Source: Gloeophyllum trabeum ATCC 11539 (Eukaryota > Basidiomycota > Agaricomycetes > Gloeophyllales > Gloeophyllaceae). Taken from it: a stretch of DNA of 64,000 nt. The stretch lies in contig NW_006920420.1 in the NCBI RefSeq assembly GCF_000344685.1, positions 1,292,789 through 1,356,788 of the forward strand, in the 5' to 3' direction. Within the stretch, counting starts at the first letter, position 1; each line of letters opens with the position of its first letter. Position numbers and translations under genes: made by a program. Of this stretch, positions 12,313 to 21,973 are shown piece by piece. The notes under the pieces were generated by a model. The model did no database searches. It saw only the letters and a program-made list of their open reading frames with translations, and was not told the origin of the DNA.

Positions 12313-13190
12313 TCATAGACCCAGGTCTCCCAGAGTTCTCTTTCCACCGTCTATCTCGTTTAGATTTGCTAGCCTCTGAGCTTCGTTTAAGTTAGCAATC
12401 GATCTAGGTGCGGGTTGTGTGTCGTCCCGCCGCATCTCCTGCCACATGATCTCTGCTGCCATCTCTACGTATACATTCGCTGTCCGTCAAACTAGCAGGA
12501 AATATGCCGTGTACGCTAGGCTTACCATTGCTCACAGGTACGTTAGCTCGTGTATCCACGGCCGAAAGGGCCTCTGCCGCTAGAGACCCTTTCGGCGGAT
12601 GGTATCCCAAGCTAGTAGACATCCACATCAATCCCTCGGCAGCGTCCTCGTACTCATGGTGAAGACTTACATCTGCTCCTCTTGCGACTGCACCAGTTCT
12701 GCTTCTGGCTCAGTGATCGTATTCAAGTTGATGCCTCCAGGAGCCACCGCAGCCCCTCCCCCGCTGTGTGGTGCTTGGTATTCTTAACGCCAAAGGGAGC
12801 TCAAAGTCGGATCACTCACGCAACCCGAGCGGCATCCTCTAAAGCAGCTTGTCTTAGCTCCTCAGGCCCAGGAGGGAAGAACCCTCCCCGTGGGTGTTTG
12901 GATGCTTCTACAGCCGCTCTATCAGCCAGAGATCCTAGAGGTGGCTGCTGACCAAGAGCCCTTCGTTCCGCGGACATGAGTAGGTCTGCGTCTAGGCCAG
13001 TTTCATCACGCTGCTGCTACGGTATATGACGGAGACAGCGTACCCTCTCCAACTTCGTTCAAATTGTTACCGGCAGGTATGTCTTCTGCCAATCCCTGTG
13101 CAGCGCTACCAGCTCGGAGTGGTTGTTGTCACTCTCCTCCCCCAATCGTTCTTTCGGTTTCAACGCGGGCTGCGATTCATGCAGAGCAGC
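12313..13190 (-). CDS. SMP/LEA-like (seed-maturation-protein domain) protein, 5' end unresolved
   Basis: Exons at 13010-12820, 12763-12671, 12611-12526 and 12464-12313 join cleanly in frame. They encode repeated motifs typical of fungal SMP-domain proteins: LMSAERRALGQQPPLGSLAD followed by RAAVEASKHP, then INLNTITEPEAELVQSQ followed by LGYHPPKGSLAAEAL. The C-terminus is RTLGDLGL and the stop is at 12313-12315. SMP domains occur in late-embryogenesis-abundant-type proteins linked to desiccation tolerance. The fungal role is unknown, and I infer a stress or spore function only from the family. Upstream of 13010 two frames compete. One carries an SMP-like piece (NNLNEVGEG) but has no in-phase donor. 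The other has an in-phase GTAACA donor near 13070 but no SMP signature. No start codon was fixed. The gene may be damaged at its 5' end. Confidence 0.55.
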
Positions 13191-14168
13191 TTCAGTGAGG
13201 TATGATGCGTTCGACGATGTCATGCAGGCGAGTGCGAGTTTCGATACTTCGACAGGTCAGGTCTGACAGGTAGGGTTTGCCAAGTAAGACCATAATTATG
13301 TTGGCAAGGCCTAACACCACGGCTTGAGTGCATTTGCCACTGCCTGAGGGTGAGTATACGATCATAGGCAGCGTCAATATGATGACGATCGAGCACTGGC
13401 CCATTGCCTCCATGACACAATGTTACGATCATGAGACTCGGAAGTAAATGTCACCTCTCCCGGCTCTCCGTCTTGTCTCCGTCGATGCGTCTTTCAACGG
13501 CATCAAATAAACCTTAGTAAAGGGATTTCATGAGCACCTTGATATCCCGGTAGTATTACAAACTCTTTCAAAGCGAGTTACATCTAGGCAGATTCACTAC
13601 CCTATGTTTTGTCTCCGGGGTCCCCAGAGATTTTGAAGTGAGTGTCAAAATATTTTTTTCTGACATCTCTTGGGCAGATTACGCAAAATTTCCTCATACA
13701 ATCCCGTACAGTCTCACACAACCAAATAAGCGGCCAGCCCGTCCGGCTCTCTGACTAACCATGATGACGGCCCGAGCGTTCGCGCATTGCAGGCCATGGC
13801 AGAGGGAAGTCCCCGTGATCACGTTGTTCGGTTCGCCAAGGAGACTATAGTAGGTCGTCCCCATCTCGGAATCTGGCAGGTCTGTAATCTAGAGGAGGAC
13901 TTACGGTGTTTACATGGTATGCAATTCAGCTGATGCGCGTGAGAACTGCCTTGGGGTATGAATAGAACGGCGACCAGACCTCGCCCAGATGTCACCTTAC
14001 TACTGAATCTCCTCGCGCTCGAAGGTGGGCACAAACCCGATCGCAGCGGTTTCACGTCTCAGACCCAACAACGTAGGCTGGGCATGATTTGACCATTCAC
14101 CTCGACTGCAGATTTGTCATATGTATGATGGTCGGATCTACTTAGTACCTGCAAAGTTTCTTGCAGAT
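13191..14168. other. intergenic stretch without a recognisable gene
   Basis: Open frames at 13192-13432 and 13819-14055 on the minus strand are short and carry no family signature. The stretch 13640-13740 is relatively AT-rich. The right end is the promoter of the first questin-oxidase-like gene. The 5' end of the SMP-like gene may also lie in here. Confidence 0.4.
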
Positions 14169-14176
14169 TATATATA
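14169..14176 (+). promoter_or_regulatory. TATA box of questin-oxidase-like gene 1
   Basis: TATATATA lies 46 bp before the ATG at 14222. The second copy of the gene has the same motif at almost the same distance (16676-16683 before 16734), which supports a real core promoter kept through the duplication. Confidence 0.6.
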
Positions 14177-14221
14177 CTGCACTAATGAGTTTCACGCCAA
14201 TCCACCCAGTCGCTCGACATC

Positions 14222-16008
14222 ATGACCGGCGAAACCAAGGACAACCTCTTCGTGGCCGTCCGGGCGGCACCCACTCCTTTGTGTCCTACGCGATGGCCTG
14301 GCGCCGATCATGAAGCGGAAACAACGCTCCTGCGGACACTGAAGGATAACAGGGAGAAGTGGCACGTCTATTTTAATGACAAGCGGTTCCACAAGTAAGT
14401 GCGGTTGCGGTGCTGTATGATCAAGTTGGTAACATCTTGTCAGCCATGCCACTCATCATGTCCTCGCCATTTACGCACTCGGGGCTCCAGGCCCTCTCAT
14501 CCAGGCGGCGTACGACAGTAATGCGGCCTATCAGCGCCCGGCTTTCAAGTCACCCGACCCAATTACTGTAAACAATTTCGTAGACCATTTAGGCGACGAT
14601 ACGTGAGTATAACAGATCCTGTGCCATCAACCATGTTTCGAATTAAGTGCATCCTAGTTATTATAACGCGTATCTCGAGTTCTTTACGGACGTCCTACTG
14701 GACAAGGGTATTTCCGCTACGCTCGATGAATTCATTCTCTCACCGCGCTACAACTACCGTCCGGAGATTGAAGAACAGGAGAAACAGCCGCGCATGCTCA
14801 GCAGGTTCCTGTCAGGATTACTTCACCCGTTCATTCACACCGGATACGGCGTTGAGTTTGATCTTATTAACCAAACAGCTGAAGGTTCGCGAGCCTGTCA
14901 TTACCTCTTAATTCCGCTGGTAACCCTCCCACAGGTCTCGCACAAGCAGCGATCCATGGTGCGCAGTGTGATCCTGCTGCACCGCAGTCCCGTTTCAGCG
15001 CTGCGTCGAACGGACTGGTGTCCAACGGAGTGTCTCGTCTGACATCCGCATTGCCTTCCCTTTTGCTCAATGGCAATGGGAGCGTGAACGGAAAGACCGC
15101 ACAGACGCTGGGCGAAAGTGCCTTCACGATCATTTCCCGTCTACTCGCGGACCCGGTTACCCATCTGGATGCTGGGGGACCTATTGAGGTCGAAGGGAAA
15201 ACTCCACAGGAGCTCGAGCATATCACAATTCCACTCATCATGAAGGCCTTTACGCAGGCCGGTGATACTGTTAGGAAGGCTGCCGATGAGTGGTTGCCAG
15301 TTGAAGGACCGGAACCCAGCGAGGACATCCTGAACCATAAAATGGAAGAGATGATCTGGGCGAATGTTGCTTTCTACGCCATCTGTGGGTGGAAGAAAGA
15401 CGAGCCATTCAACGCGGATTTCTTTATGTACGCTGTTTCGTCTTTCACGGATTCGGTCCTTCACGCTCACTGGCTGCTTTTTCAGGATGCACCTCGTCAC
15501 CTCTGCACTCTTTCTTCCTAGCTTTCTCGCACCCTCTGTCCTACCAATGAAGTCTAGAAGGCTGCTCCTCAACGCTTACTTCAGCGTATCCTTGCTTGCA
15601 TGGATAGGCCGAGGCACACCTGGACTAGCCGTCCGCGACTTCTTTTCCGGTACAGACAAGCATATGGTCCCACCCGGACCCAAATTCGAGCCCCACGCGG
15701 AGGCGCTGCCACGCAATGATCCGAAGTTGCAGAACACCGCGAATGTGTGGCTCCCGATCCTGCAGGCCACGCTCATCCATCCTGATGAGCATCTCTGCAA
15801 AATCCAGCGCGCTCTGGCACATTTTGCTGCTATCTATGGGCAGCGTCCGAAGGGGTACTGGAAGGAACCCGGAACAGATAATCTGGGTTGTATAGAGGAG
15901 CTGGATGGAACTATCTTTGCACGCGCGGCTGGTCTTACGGCTCAGAGGCTTGGCTGGATGACAACCGGAGAGGAGACGGGTAAATGGGACTTCAAAGGAT
16001 TCTTTTGA
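14222..16008 (+). CDS. questin-oxidase-like protein 1 (DUF4243 family)
   Basis: This predicted member of the questin oxidase-like family takes its name from an Aspergillus enzyme that oxidatively cleaves the anthraquinone questin. Exon 1 is 14222-14394, exon 2 starts at 14444, and further short introns follow before the stop at 16006-16008. The N-terminus is MTGETKDNLF. Family-like blocks follow: HHVLAIYALGAPGPLIQAAY, PRMLSRFLSGLLHPFIHTGY followed by GVEFDLINQTAEG, and near the C-terminus HPDEHLCKIQRALAHFAAIY then ARAAGLTAQRLGW. Total length is about 540 residues, near the usual family size. The gene is the upstream copy of a tandem pair. Substrate is unknown, and family members work in polyketide or other aromatic pathways. 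Confidence 0.8.
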
Positions 16009-16675
16009 TCACAAGGAATGAAAGGTTATGATTGAGCTCGGAGAACGTGTATTATTATCTATATCCCCACTCGGAGCACTCACTTCGTGAAGCGGATGCC
16101 ACAATTACCAAATAAGGAACGTTAGTTGCCCGCTTTAGGAGATGTCACTTGGCCTCCCGAGTCCGACGCGTGTGAAGGTGGGTCGCGTCAATGCTCATAC
16201 TTAGTAACTTGGTGGCGAGAACTACAATCGAACTATGTACGAGACAGATATCTAACCTGACAGAACCTGGGCTCTCTTAAGCCCCGCTCGGATGCTGAGA
16301 GCGGGATCTTCAAGTCTCTCGCTCTCCGTTGCGTCGGTCTTGAGTCTATATTGATTCACCAAAATTTATGCGCTAGCTCGTGTCGAGGAAACAAGAAACT
16401 CCCCAGGATGTTTCATGGCTTGTAAGTCATCCAATGGTCCTGCTAGAGCGCTTTAATGTACAATTGAGTTGAAACCTAGCGAATATCCTTGCTCTCGTGA
16501 AGGTGTCGTGGGTCCTAGGCTCCTAGCAGCCGGGATGAACATTGGAGCTCAACGCTGTTGTGCTATATTGCTGAAGTTCTTCGACAAGCCTTGCACGACG
16601 TAATGCTGGTCATCGGATACTGTCACCTGCGAAGTGGGGTTGCAATACCTTGCTGGGACTCTTCGACGCAATGTC
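16009..16675. other. spacer between the tandem questin-oxidase-like genes
   Basis: This 667-bp gap holds the 3' end of copy 1 and the promoter of copy 2. No reading frame with family similarity was seen. Confidence 0.5.
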
Positions 16676-16683
16676 TATATATA
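16676..16683 (+). promoter_or_regulatory. TATA box of questin-oxidase-like gene 2
   Basis: TATATATA lies 51 bp before the ATG at 16734, matching the arrangement upstream of copy 1. Confidence 0.6.
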
Positions 16684-16733
16684 CGATGCTGGCGCCTTGG
16701 GTCTGACGCCAAATTACCTTCCCGCTAATCGTC

Positions 16734-18517
16734 ATGGAGAGCAAGGACAAGCTGTACGGCTCCGTCGGGGAGGCTCCCTCTTCCTTATGCCCGTCGCGAT
16801 GGCCTGGTTCCGATCATGAATCCCAACAGACGCTACTGAAGACACTGAAGGAGAACCACGAAAAATGGCACATCTTTTTCAACGAGAAGGGATTTCACAA
16901 GTGAGCGTCCTCCCCTAATGATAGAGTTCTGCACGAGCTCACAGATATCCGTTGTAGCCATACCACCCATCATATCCTGGCCGTTTACGGACTGGGTGCA
17001 GCGGGGCCTACAATCCAAGCTGCGTACGACGTCAACGCTAGTTATCAGAAACCCGCCTTCAAGGCTCCCGAGCCCATTGGTCTGCATAACTTTGAGGACC
17101 ACCTGGGTAAAGAAGAGTGAGTAAACATGGGCTTCCTATGATTTTTTGTCTCAAATGTTACGGAAAACTAGGTATTACGGGGCGTATCGCGACTTCTTCG
17201 CTTCGGTTCTGCTGGACAAAGGCATCCCCTCCACGCTTGAGGAATATATCTTCTCAACGAGATATAACTACCACCCGCAGGTTACGGACAAGGAGAAGCA
17301 GCCCCGCATGCTGAGCAGATTTCTGTCGGGCGTCTTACATCCTTGGATTCATACCGGATATGGTGTTGAGTTTAAACTAATTGGTCAAACAGCCGAAGGT
17401 ACGATGTGATGCATCCATAGGCAGACTGATCAACGAAATTCCCAACAGGCCTCGCTGAGACTGCTGTTCATGCGGCTAACGCTGACGCTGCTGTCCCTCA
17501 GTCTCGCTTCAACATTGCATCTCCCGGATCAGCCTCTAGCGCGGTTTCGCGTCTGACCTCGGCTCTACCCTCTCTGTCTCTGGGCTCAAACGGGCAGTCT
17601 GCGAAGGCGGAGGGGAAAAACGCATTTACCGTTGTCTCGTCTTTGCTGTCAGACCCGTTATGTATCATGGCCAGTGAGGGACCTAACGTGGGCAAGACAC
17701 CGGATGAAATTGAAGAAGTCGTCGCTTCACTTATCAAGAAGTCGTTCGAGCAGTGCGGCGATATTGTCCGGAAGGCTGCAGAGGAATGGCTGCCAGTCGA
17801 TGGACCAGAGCCGAGCGAGCAGGCACTGAATAGCAAGATGGAAGAGATGATATGGACGAACGTCTCTCTGTATGCCATTTGCGGGTGGAGCGACGCGAAA
17901 CAGTTCAATGCGGACTTCTTCCTGTGAGTACATACTTTCCCCGTTAGAGCCGCGGATTCACGACTGTTTTGCCGTTCAGAATGCATCTAGTCACTTCTGC
18001 GCTCTTCCTGCCTAGCCTACTTGCACCGTCTGTCCTGCCCATGCGCTCCCGAAGGTTGCTCCTCCACTCGTACTTCACCACCTGCGTCTCTACCTGGATA
18101 TCCCGCGGCCGCCCCGCTCTCGCCATCCGTGACTTCATGACACGTACCGACCCCCATTTGACTCCCCCTGGGCCCAAGCCCGAGCCTCACAAGGATGCAT
18201 TACCGCCCCACAATGCGAAGCTGCAGACTAACGCTAACGCGTGGCTTCCGATTGTGCACAGCACACTCGCCCATCCCGACGAGCATCTATGCAAAATTCA
18301 GCGCGCCCTCGCGCATTTTGCTTCCCTGTATGGGAACCGTCCGAAGGGCTACTGGAAGACACAGCGGACGGAGAATCTGGACGGCTTGGAAGAGCTTGAC
18401 GGAACTCTTTTCGCTAGGGCGGCGGGCCTCACGGCGAATAGGCTCGGCTGGATGATGGACGGCGAGGAGAAAGGAAGCTGGGATTTCGACGGATTCTTTG
18501 AGCACGACAAGGCGTAG
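16734..18517 (+). CDS. questin-oxidase-like protein 2 (DUF4243 family), tandem paralogue
   Basis: This second copy is collinear with the preceding gene over its whole length and shows no stop or frameshift in the exons. The start is the ATG at 16734 (MESKDKLYGSVGEAPSSLCP). Conserved blocks match copy 1: HHILAVYGLGAAGPTIQAAY, PRMLSRFLSGVLHPWIHTGY, MEEMIWTNVSLYAICGW and HPDEHLCKIQRALAHFASLY. The stop is at 18515-18517, with an extra C-terminal EHDKA tail absent from copy 1. Intron positions are shared, so the duplication was at DNA level. The central linker before SRLTSALPSL is the most divergent part. Like copy 1 it is probably an oxidase of aromatic metabolites. The two may differ in substrate. 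Confidence 0.8.
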
Positions 18518-18845
18518 CTTAATTTAATGCGTTCAACAACAGTTGTGTACTTACGTGCTCGTGTAATTAGTAAGTCACCCATTGTAATTATAGTCGTTCA
18601 TCTTTCTTGCCACTGCGTGGGCAGGATTAGGCAGATGCGAACCGCGGCTGTTCTTTGAACCGGTTCGCTTGTGGCTGATATTGTCGGAGCTCCGGCGCGG
18701 CGATAGGACTGTCAGGCTCACTGTATCACCGCAAAGCTCATGCTCCCCAGGTGTATCCTGCGGTGTATGGCACACTTATACCACTAACTTATACTTGACT
18801 TGCAGCTGTATATTGACGCTTGCTAGCCAGACCGTCCCCTGCGCA
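18518..18845. other. spacer before the F-box-like gene
   Basis: This holds the 3' end of questin-oxidase-like gene 2 and the promoter/5' UTR of the next gene. No gene is seen in it. Confidence 0.4.
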
Positions 18846-20575
18846 ATGCATATCCTGCAATTAGACGACGATTCCCTGTTTCTTATCGCAGACAACGCTC
18901 CATCCGAGTCCAGGAAGGACTACCTCTGTATTATCTCCCATGTGTGTAAACGTCTGCGAGCTGCAACGTTACCATGTCTCTTTCGTACCGTTAAATGGCC
19001 GTATCACGATGCTTCCAATCATCACAGAAATATACCCTCAAGTCACTCTGTAATTCCTAGTTACTTACAACAGCATATTCGGTAAGCCGTGATGCCCCCT
19101 CACCGCATTTGAGTCCCAGTCTGACATTTCTTGTGCAGGCGGTTTACCCTGTCATGCACCCTAGAATACTCTCCAGAGGTGCTAGTCTCAATGATAGAAG
19201 GCATGTTCTGTCTGACAGCCTTCACTTTCCTCGACTGCAGTCACCCGCCCGCGCAGCTGATCTTGGATGCTCTGTCGCATTCGCCTTCCCTCGCATCAGT
19301 AGAATTCTGTCGAACGCCTATCGATACGCTCACACCTTCCTTTTCGTTCGTCGCACTGGAGAACCTTTCCATCAAGTGCGGGTGGAAGCTCATCTCCGTT
19401 AACGGTGGCCCTCCTTACGATATCGTCACTTATCGAGCCGCGACGGGGAGTCTCAGTACTAGTCCAGTGCCTGATTTGTTTACCAAAATGTCGCAGTCTT
19501 TCTCCAGGCGCTCAGCCGAGTTGTCATTTTCAACTCTCTTCATTAAGACCAACCTTGCATTCCTCGAGCGGGTCGAAATCGAAGGAGCCCTGTTCCCCTT
19601 CGGGATTCTCCAGTCGACACTGTGGCCTCGTCTGCATACTCTCATATTCTACGGCCGCCCTCCGGTCAGCCAGACAGTCCCGCTGATATCCTTGTTTGGC
19701 GGGATGCCAATATTGCGAGACTTGCAGTTTCGGTGGGCCACACGTCTCGTCGATCGGCAGGAGCGGTATATCTATGTACCACAGGATTTGGCCTCGGCTT
19801 TTCACATAGACATTTCGACCATGGCCAGGAGTCTTCCTTCTATTCGGTCGTTGACATTATCAAACGTCGTACCCGAAGATCACGTCTTCAGGTCCTTACC
19901 TTCCACTCTCAGCCATCTGCACCTGCCAACCATCCTCGAGGACGGCGAGGCCGGAGCCGGCATCAGGGCAAGTAATCTACACAACCTGGGGATAGGACTT
20001 ACCGGAGCCGGCGCGTCGGCGGTGATACGGGAGATCGCAATGAGCCGGTGCTCCCTGAGGGAACTTCGTATGACGCTGGCGGACATGCCCACGCCCGCTT
20101 TCATCAGGGACGTTAGTGTGGCCTTTCAGACTCTGCAGGTCCTCGAGCTTGGCCAGGCATGGTACGATGCCTTTGTCCCCGAGCTTGTTTACTCTGAAGT
20201 GCGTCATACTGGTCGTTACCAGCATGGGTATAAATCGTTATGTTTCAGTTTGACTTACGCACTTTATCAATCCAGGCTTCTTATACAGAATCTCTGAGCT
20301 CCCTCCGGCACATCCAAGAATTGCGGCTTGCGTTGCCATTCACGTCGGAAGGTCGGAATCGTCGCTTCATGTGGTTCGGGCCGACAACCGAAGAATTGGA
20401 TAGAGCGAGGCGATTAGCCACGGTGTTGCTCGGTGTGCGTGTCATTGCGTTCCAGTGCACCTACGCAATGAACAAGATGCTACGGGAAGACTGGAATGAA
20501 TGGGCGACTTACAGGATTCAACGGGACCATGCCTCTATCCCGAGCGTTTCCTGGGTTTCATCGAACATATACTAG
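18846..20575 (+). CDS. F-box/LRR-like protein
   Basis: Three exons (18846-19081, 19139-20198, 20276-20575) give about 531 residues. The N-terminus has the arrangement of many basidiomycete F-box proteins: a short leader, DDDSLFLIADNAPSE, then LCIISHVCKRLRAATLPCLF, which resembles the F-box tail. The remainder shows leucine-rich-repeat-like periodicity (FTFLDCSHPPAQLILDALSH, SLPSIRSLTLSNVVPEDHVF, CSLRELRMTLADMP). Such proteins recruit targets to SCF ubiquitin ligases. Large lineage-specific expansions are normal in mushrooms, and the target cannot be read from sequence. The canonical LPxE start of the F-box is weak, so the call is by overall pattern. It separates the questin-oxidase-like pair from the adenylate-forming reductase. 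Confidence 0.6.
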
Positions 20576-21139
20576 ATGTGCCTTTCAGCATTTGTCGCCG
20601 GCGTTATCCTGCTCTGACCCCCCCCCCCACCCACTACTGTGGCAATAGGATCTCATCGGTGAACCACGGATGGCGCCCTCACGGAGTCATTATGGCGTGT
20701 TCGATGTTCCCCTTCTTCCGAGCGAATTCCGAATGTGTATAGAACCGTAGTGACTGACTTACTGCGCCACAACTTCGTCATCTTCACGAGAAGATGGACT
20801 GAGTCAAACTTACCGTAGGACTTTATTCCATTGCCAATAAGAAGTCCTAGTGAACCCCTTACGTCTTTACCACTTTCGACTCAAGCCGCTTGGCCATGTG
20901 CACACGAGTCGTCCGTATACGGCGGAAGGTGTTCGAGTCGAAACTCGAGACCGTCACGTTTACTCTTTGTTGCGCTCGGCGCAGAAGGCCATCTCACATA
21001 TCTAGTAACATAAAAAGTAACAGTGCATGTTGACCGCCGAAACGCTGAAGTCGGCGGAAGGTCCCGGACTCGGCCTACTGTAGGTCACGGTCCCCCAGTT
21101 CCGTTTCGCTTCCGTGACGCATTATAAATCAGAACAGGC
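20576..21139. other. intergenic stretch
   Basis: No gene is seen. A run of nine C residues occurs near 20618. The right part may hold the 3' UTR of the minus-strand gene that ends at 21140. Confidence 0.4.
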
Positions 21140-21771
21140 CTACATACTGTACAAACAGTGCTCTTCTGGTAAGTCTTTGCAGTTACTCCTAACGCCGTCA
21201 AATGCTTCCGGTGCCGATACTGACGGCACTAGGTTCCAATCATCTGTGAACGTCCGCCGCTTGCGGTAGCCAATCATCAAGTCGAGCTGGCCGAAAGAAG
21301 GGAACTTCGGCTTGCATGCTTCTGCGACTGCATCGGCCACGTGGGACCTCTACACCATAAACCATGGCATCTCTGCTGTTGTCTTGCTAGTTTGTTCTAC
21401 ACGGAGGCAGAGCTTTTCAAAGCCGCTTTCATCTCCGGCCGTTCATCTGTCGCCTTGATCGTGGAAGATACAAATTTTGACTGCCTTCCAGGCTCGCGAG
21501 CAAACATTTTTGAATGAGCGCCACCTTTCGGCTGGGACTCGTTCCGAGCGGTTTCTTGCGTGAGCCTACAGGTCTGCAAGTATACAAGGCTGATGGCGAA
21601 GTGGGCCCTTGTGGGAAGGATCTCCCAGTTTCCCGTCTTACTAGCTATGGCCCGAGCTATTCTGGTCAGCCACTGAGATAAAGTTACCGGGTTCTTTGTT
21701 GGCGTCCCCAGCTTCCTGAACTTTGCATCATCCATGACAATTTCAGGTGTTTCCCCTGGAGTCGACACCAT
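21140..21771 (-). CDS. unknown small protein, divergent from the adenylate-forming reductase
   Basis: Two open exons, 21771-21403 and 21349-21140, join in phase 0 through a 53-nt intron (GTGTAG to GTGTAG), giving about 192 residues. The ATG at 21771 starts MVSTPGETPEIVMDDAKF. Later parts include LPTRAHFAISLVYLQTC and PSFGQLDLMIGYRKRRTF. I do not recognise a family. The composition is protein-like and the splice joins cleanly, but the donor is not a strong consensus. Its start lies 202 bp from the divergent reductase start at 21974, so the two may share a promoter region. It could be a small pathway protein or a chance pair of frames. Confidence 0.35.
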
Positions 21772-21920
21772 GCCGTGTTATGCCGCTGCCGACTCTCGCC
21801 GTCGCGTACTGCGTGTAGAACGGATTGCAGAATGTCTATCTGCTGTCAGGATTGCCGACAGAACATGCATGACGCCCGCGGCACCTGCGGATCGGTCCTT
21901 GTCATCCACAGGGTAGCCTG

Positions 21921-21929
21921 CTATAAAAA
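21921..21929 (+). promoter_or_regulatory. TATA box of the adenylate-forming reductase gene
   Basis: CTATAAAAA lies 45-53 bp upstream of the ATG at 21974, the same spacing as at the questin-oxidase-like genes. Confidence 0.65.
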
Positions 21930-21973
21930 GGGCTAGCTATCTCTGTCGTCAGTCACCACTTCAATCCTTCAGT

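Noticed and set aside
20925..20960. Hairpin GTTCGAGTCGAAACTCGAGAC as tRNA or ncRNA
   Set aside because: A single short stem without conserved tRNA features or flanking promoter boxes.
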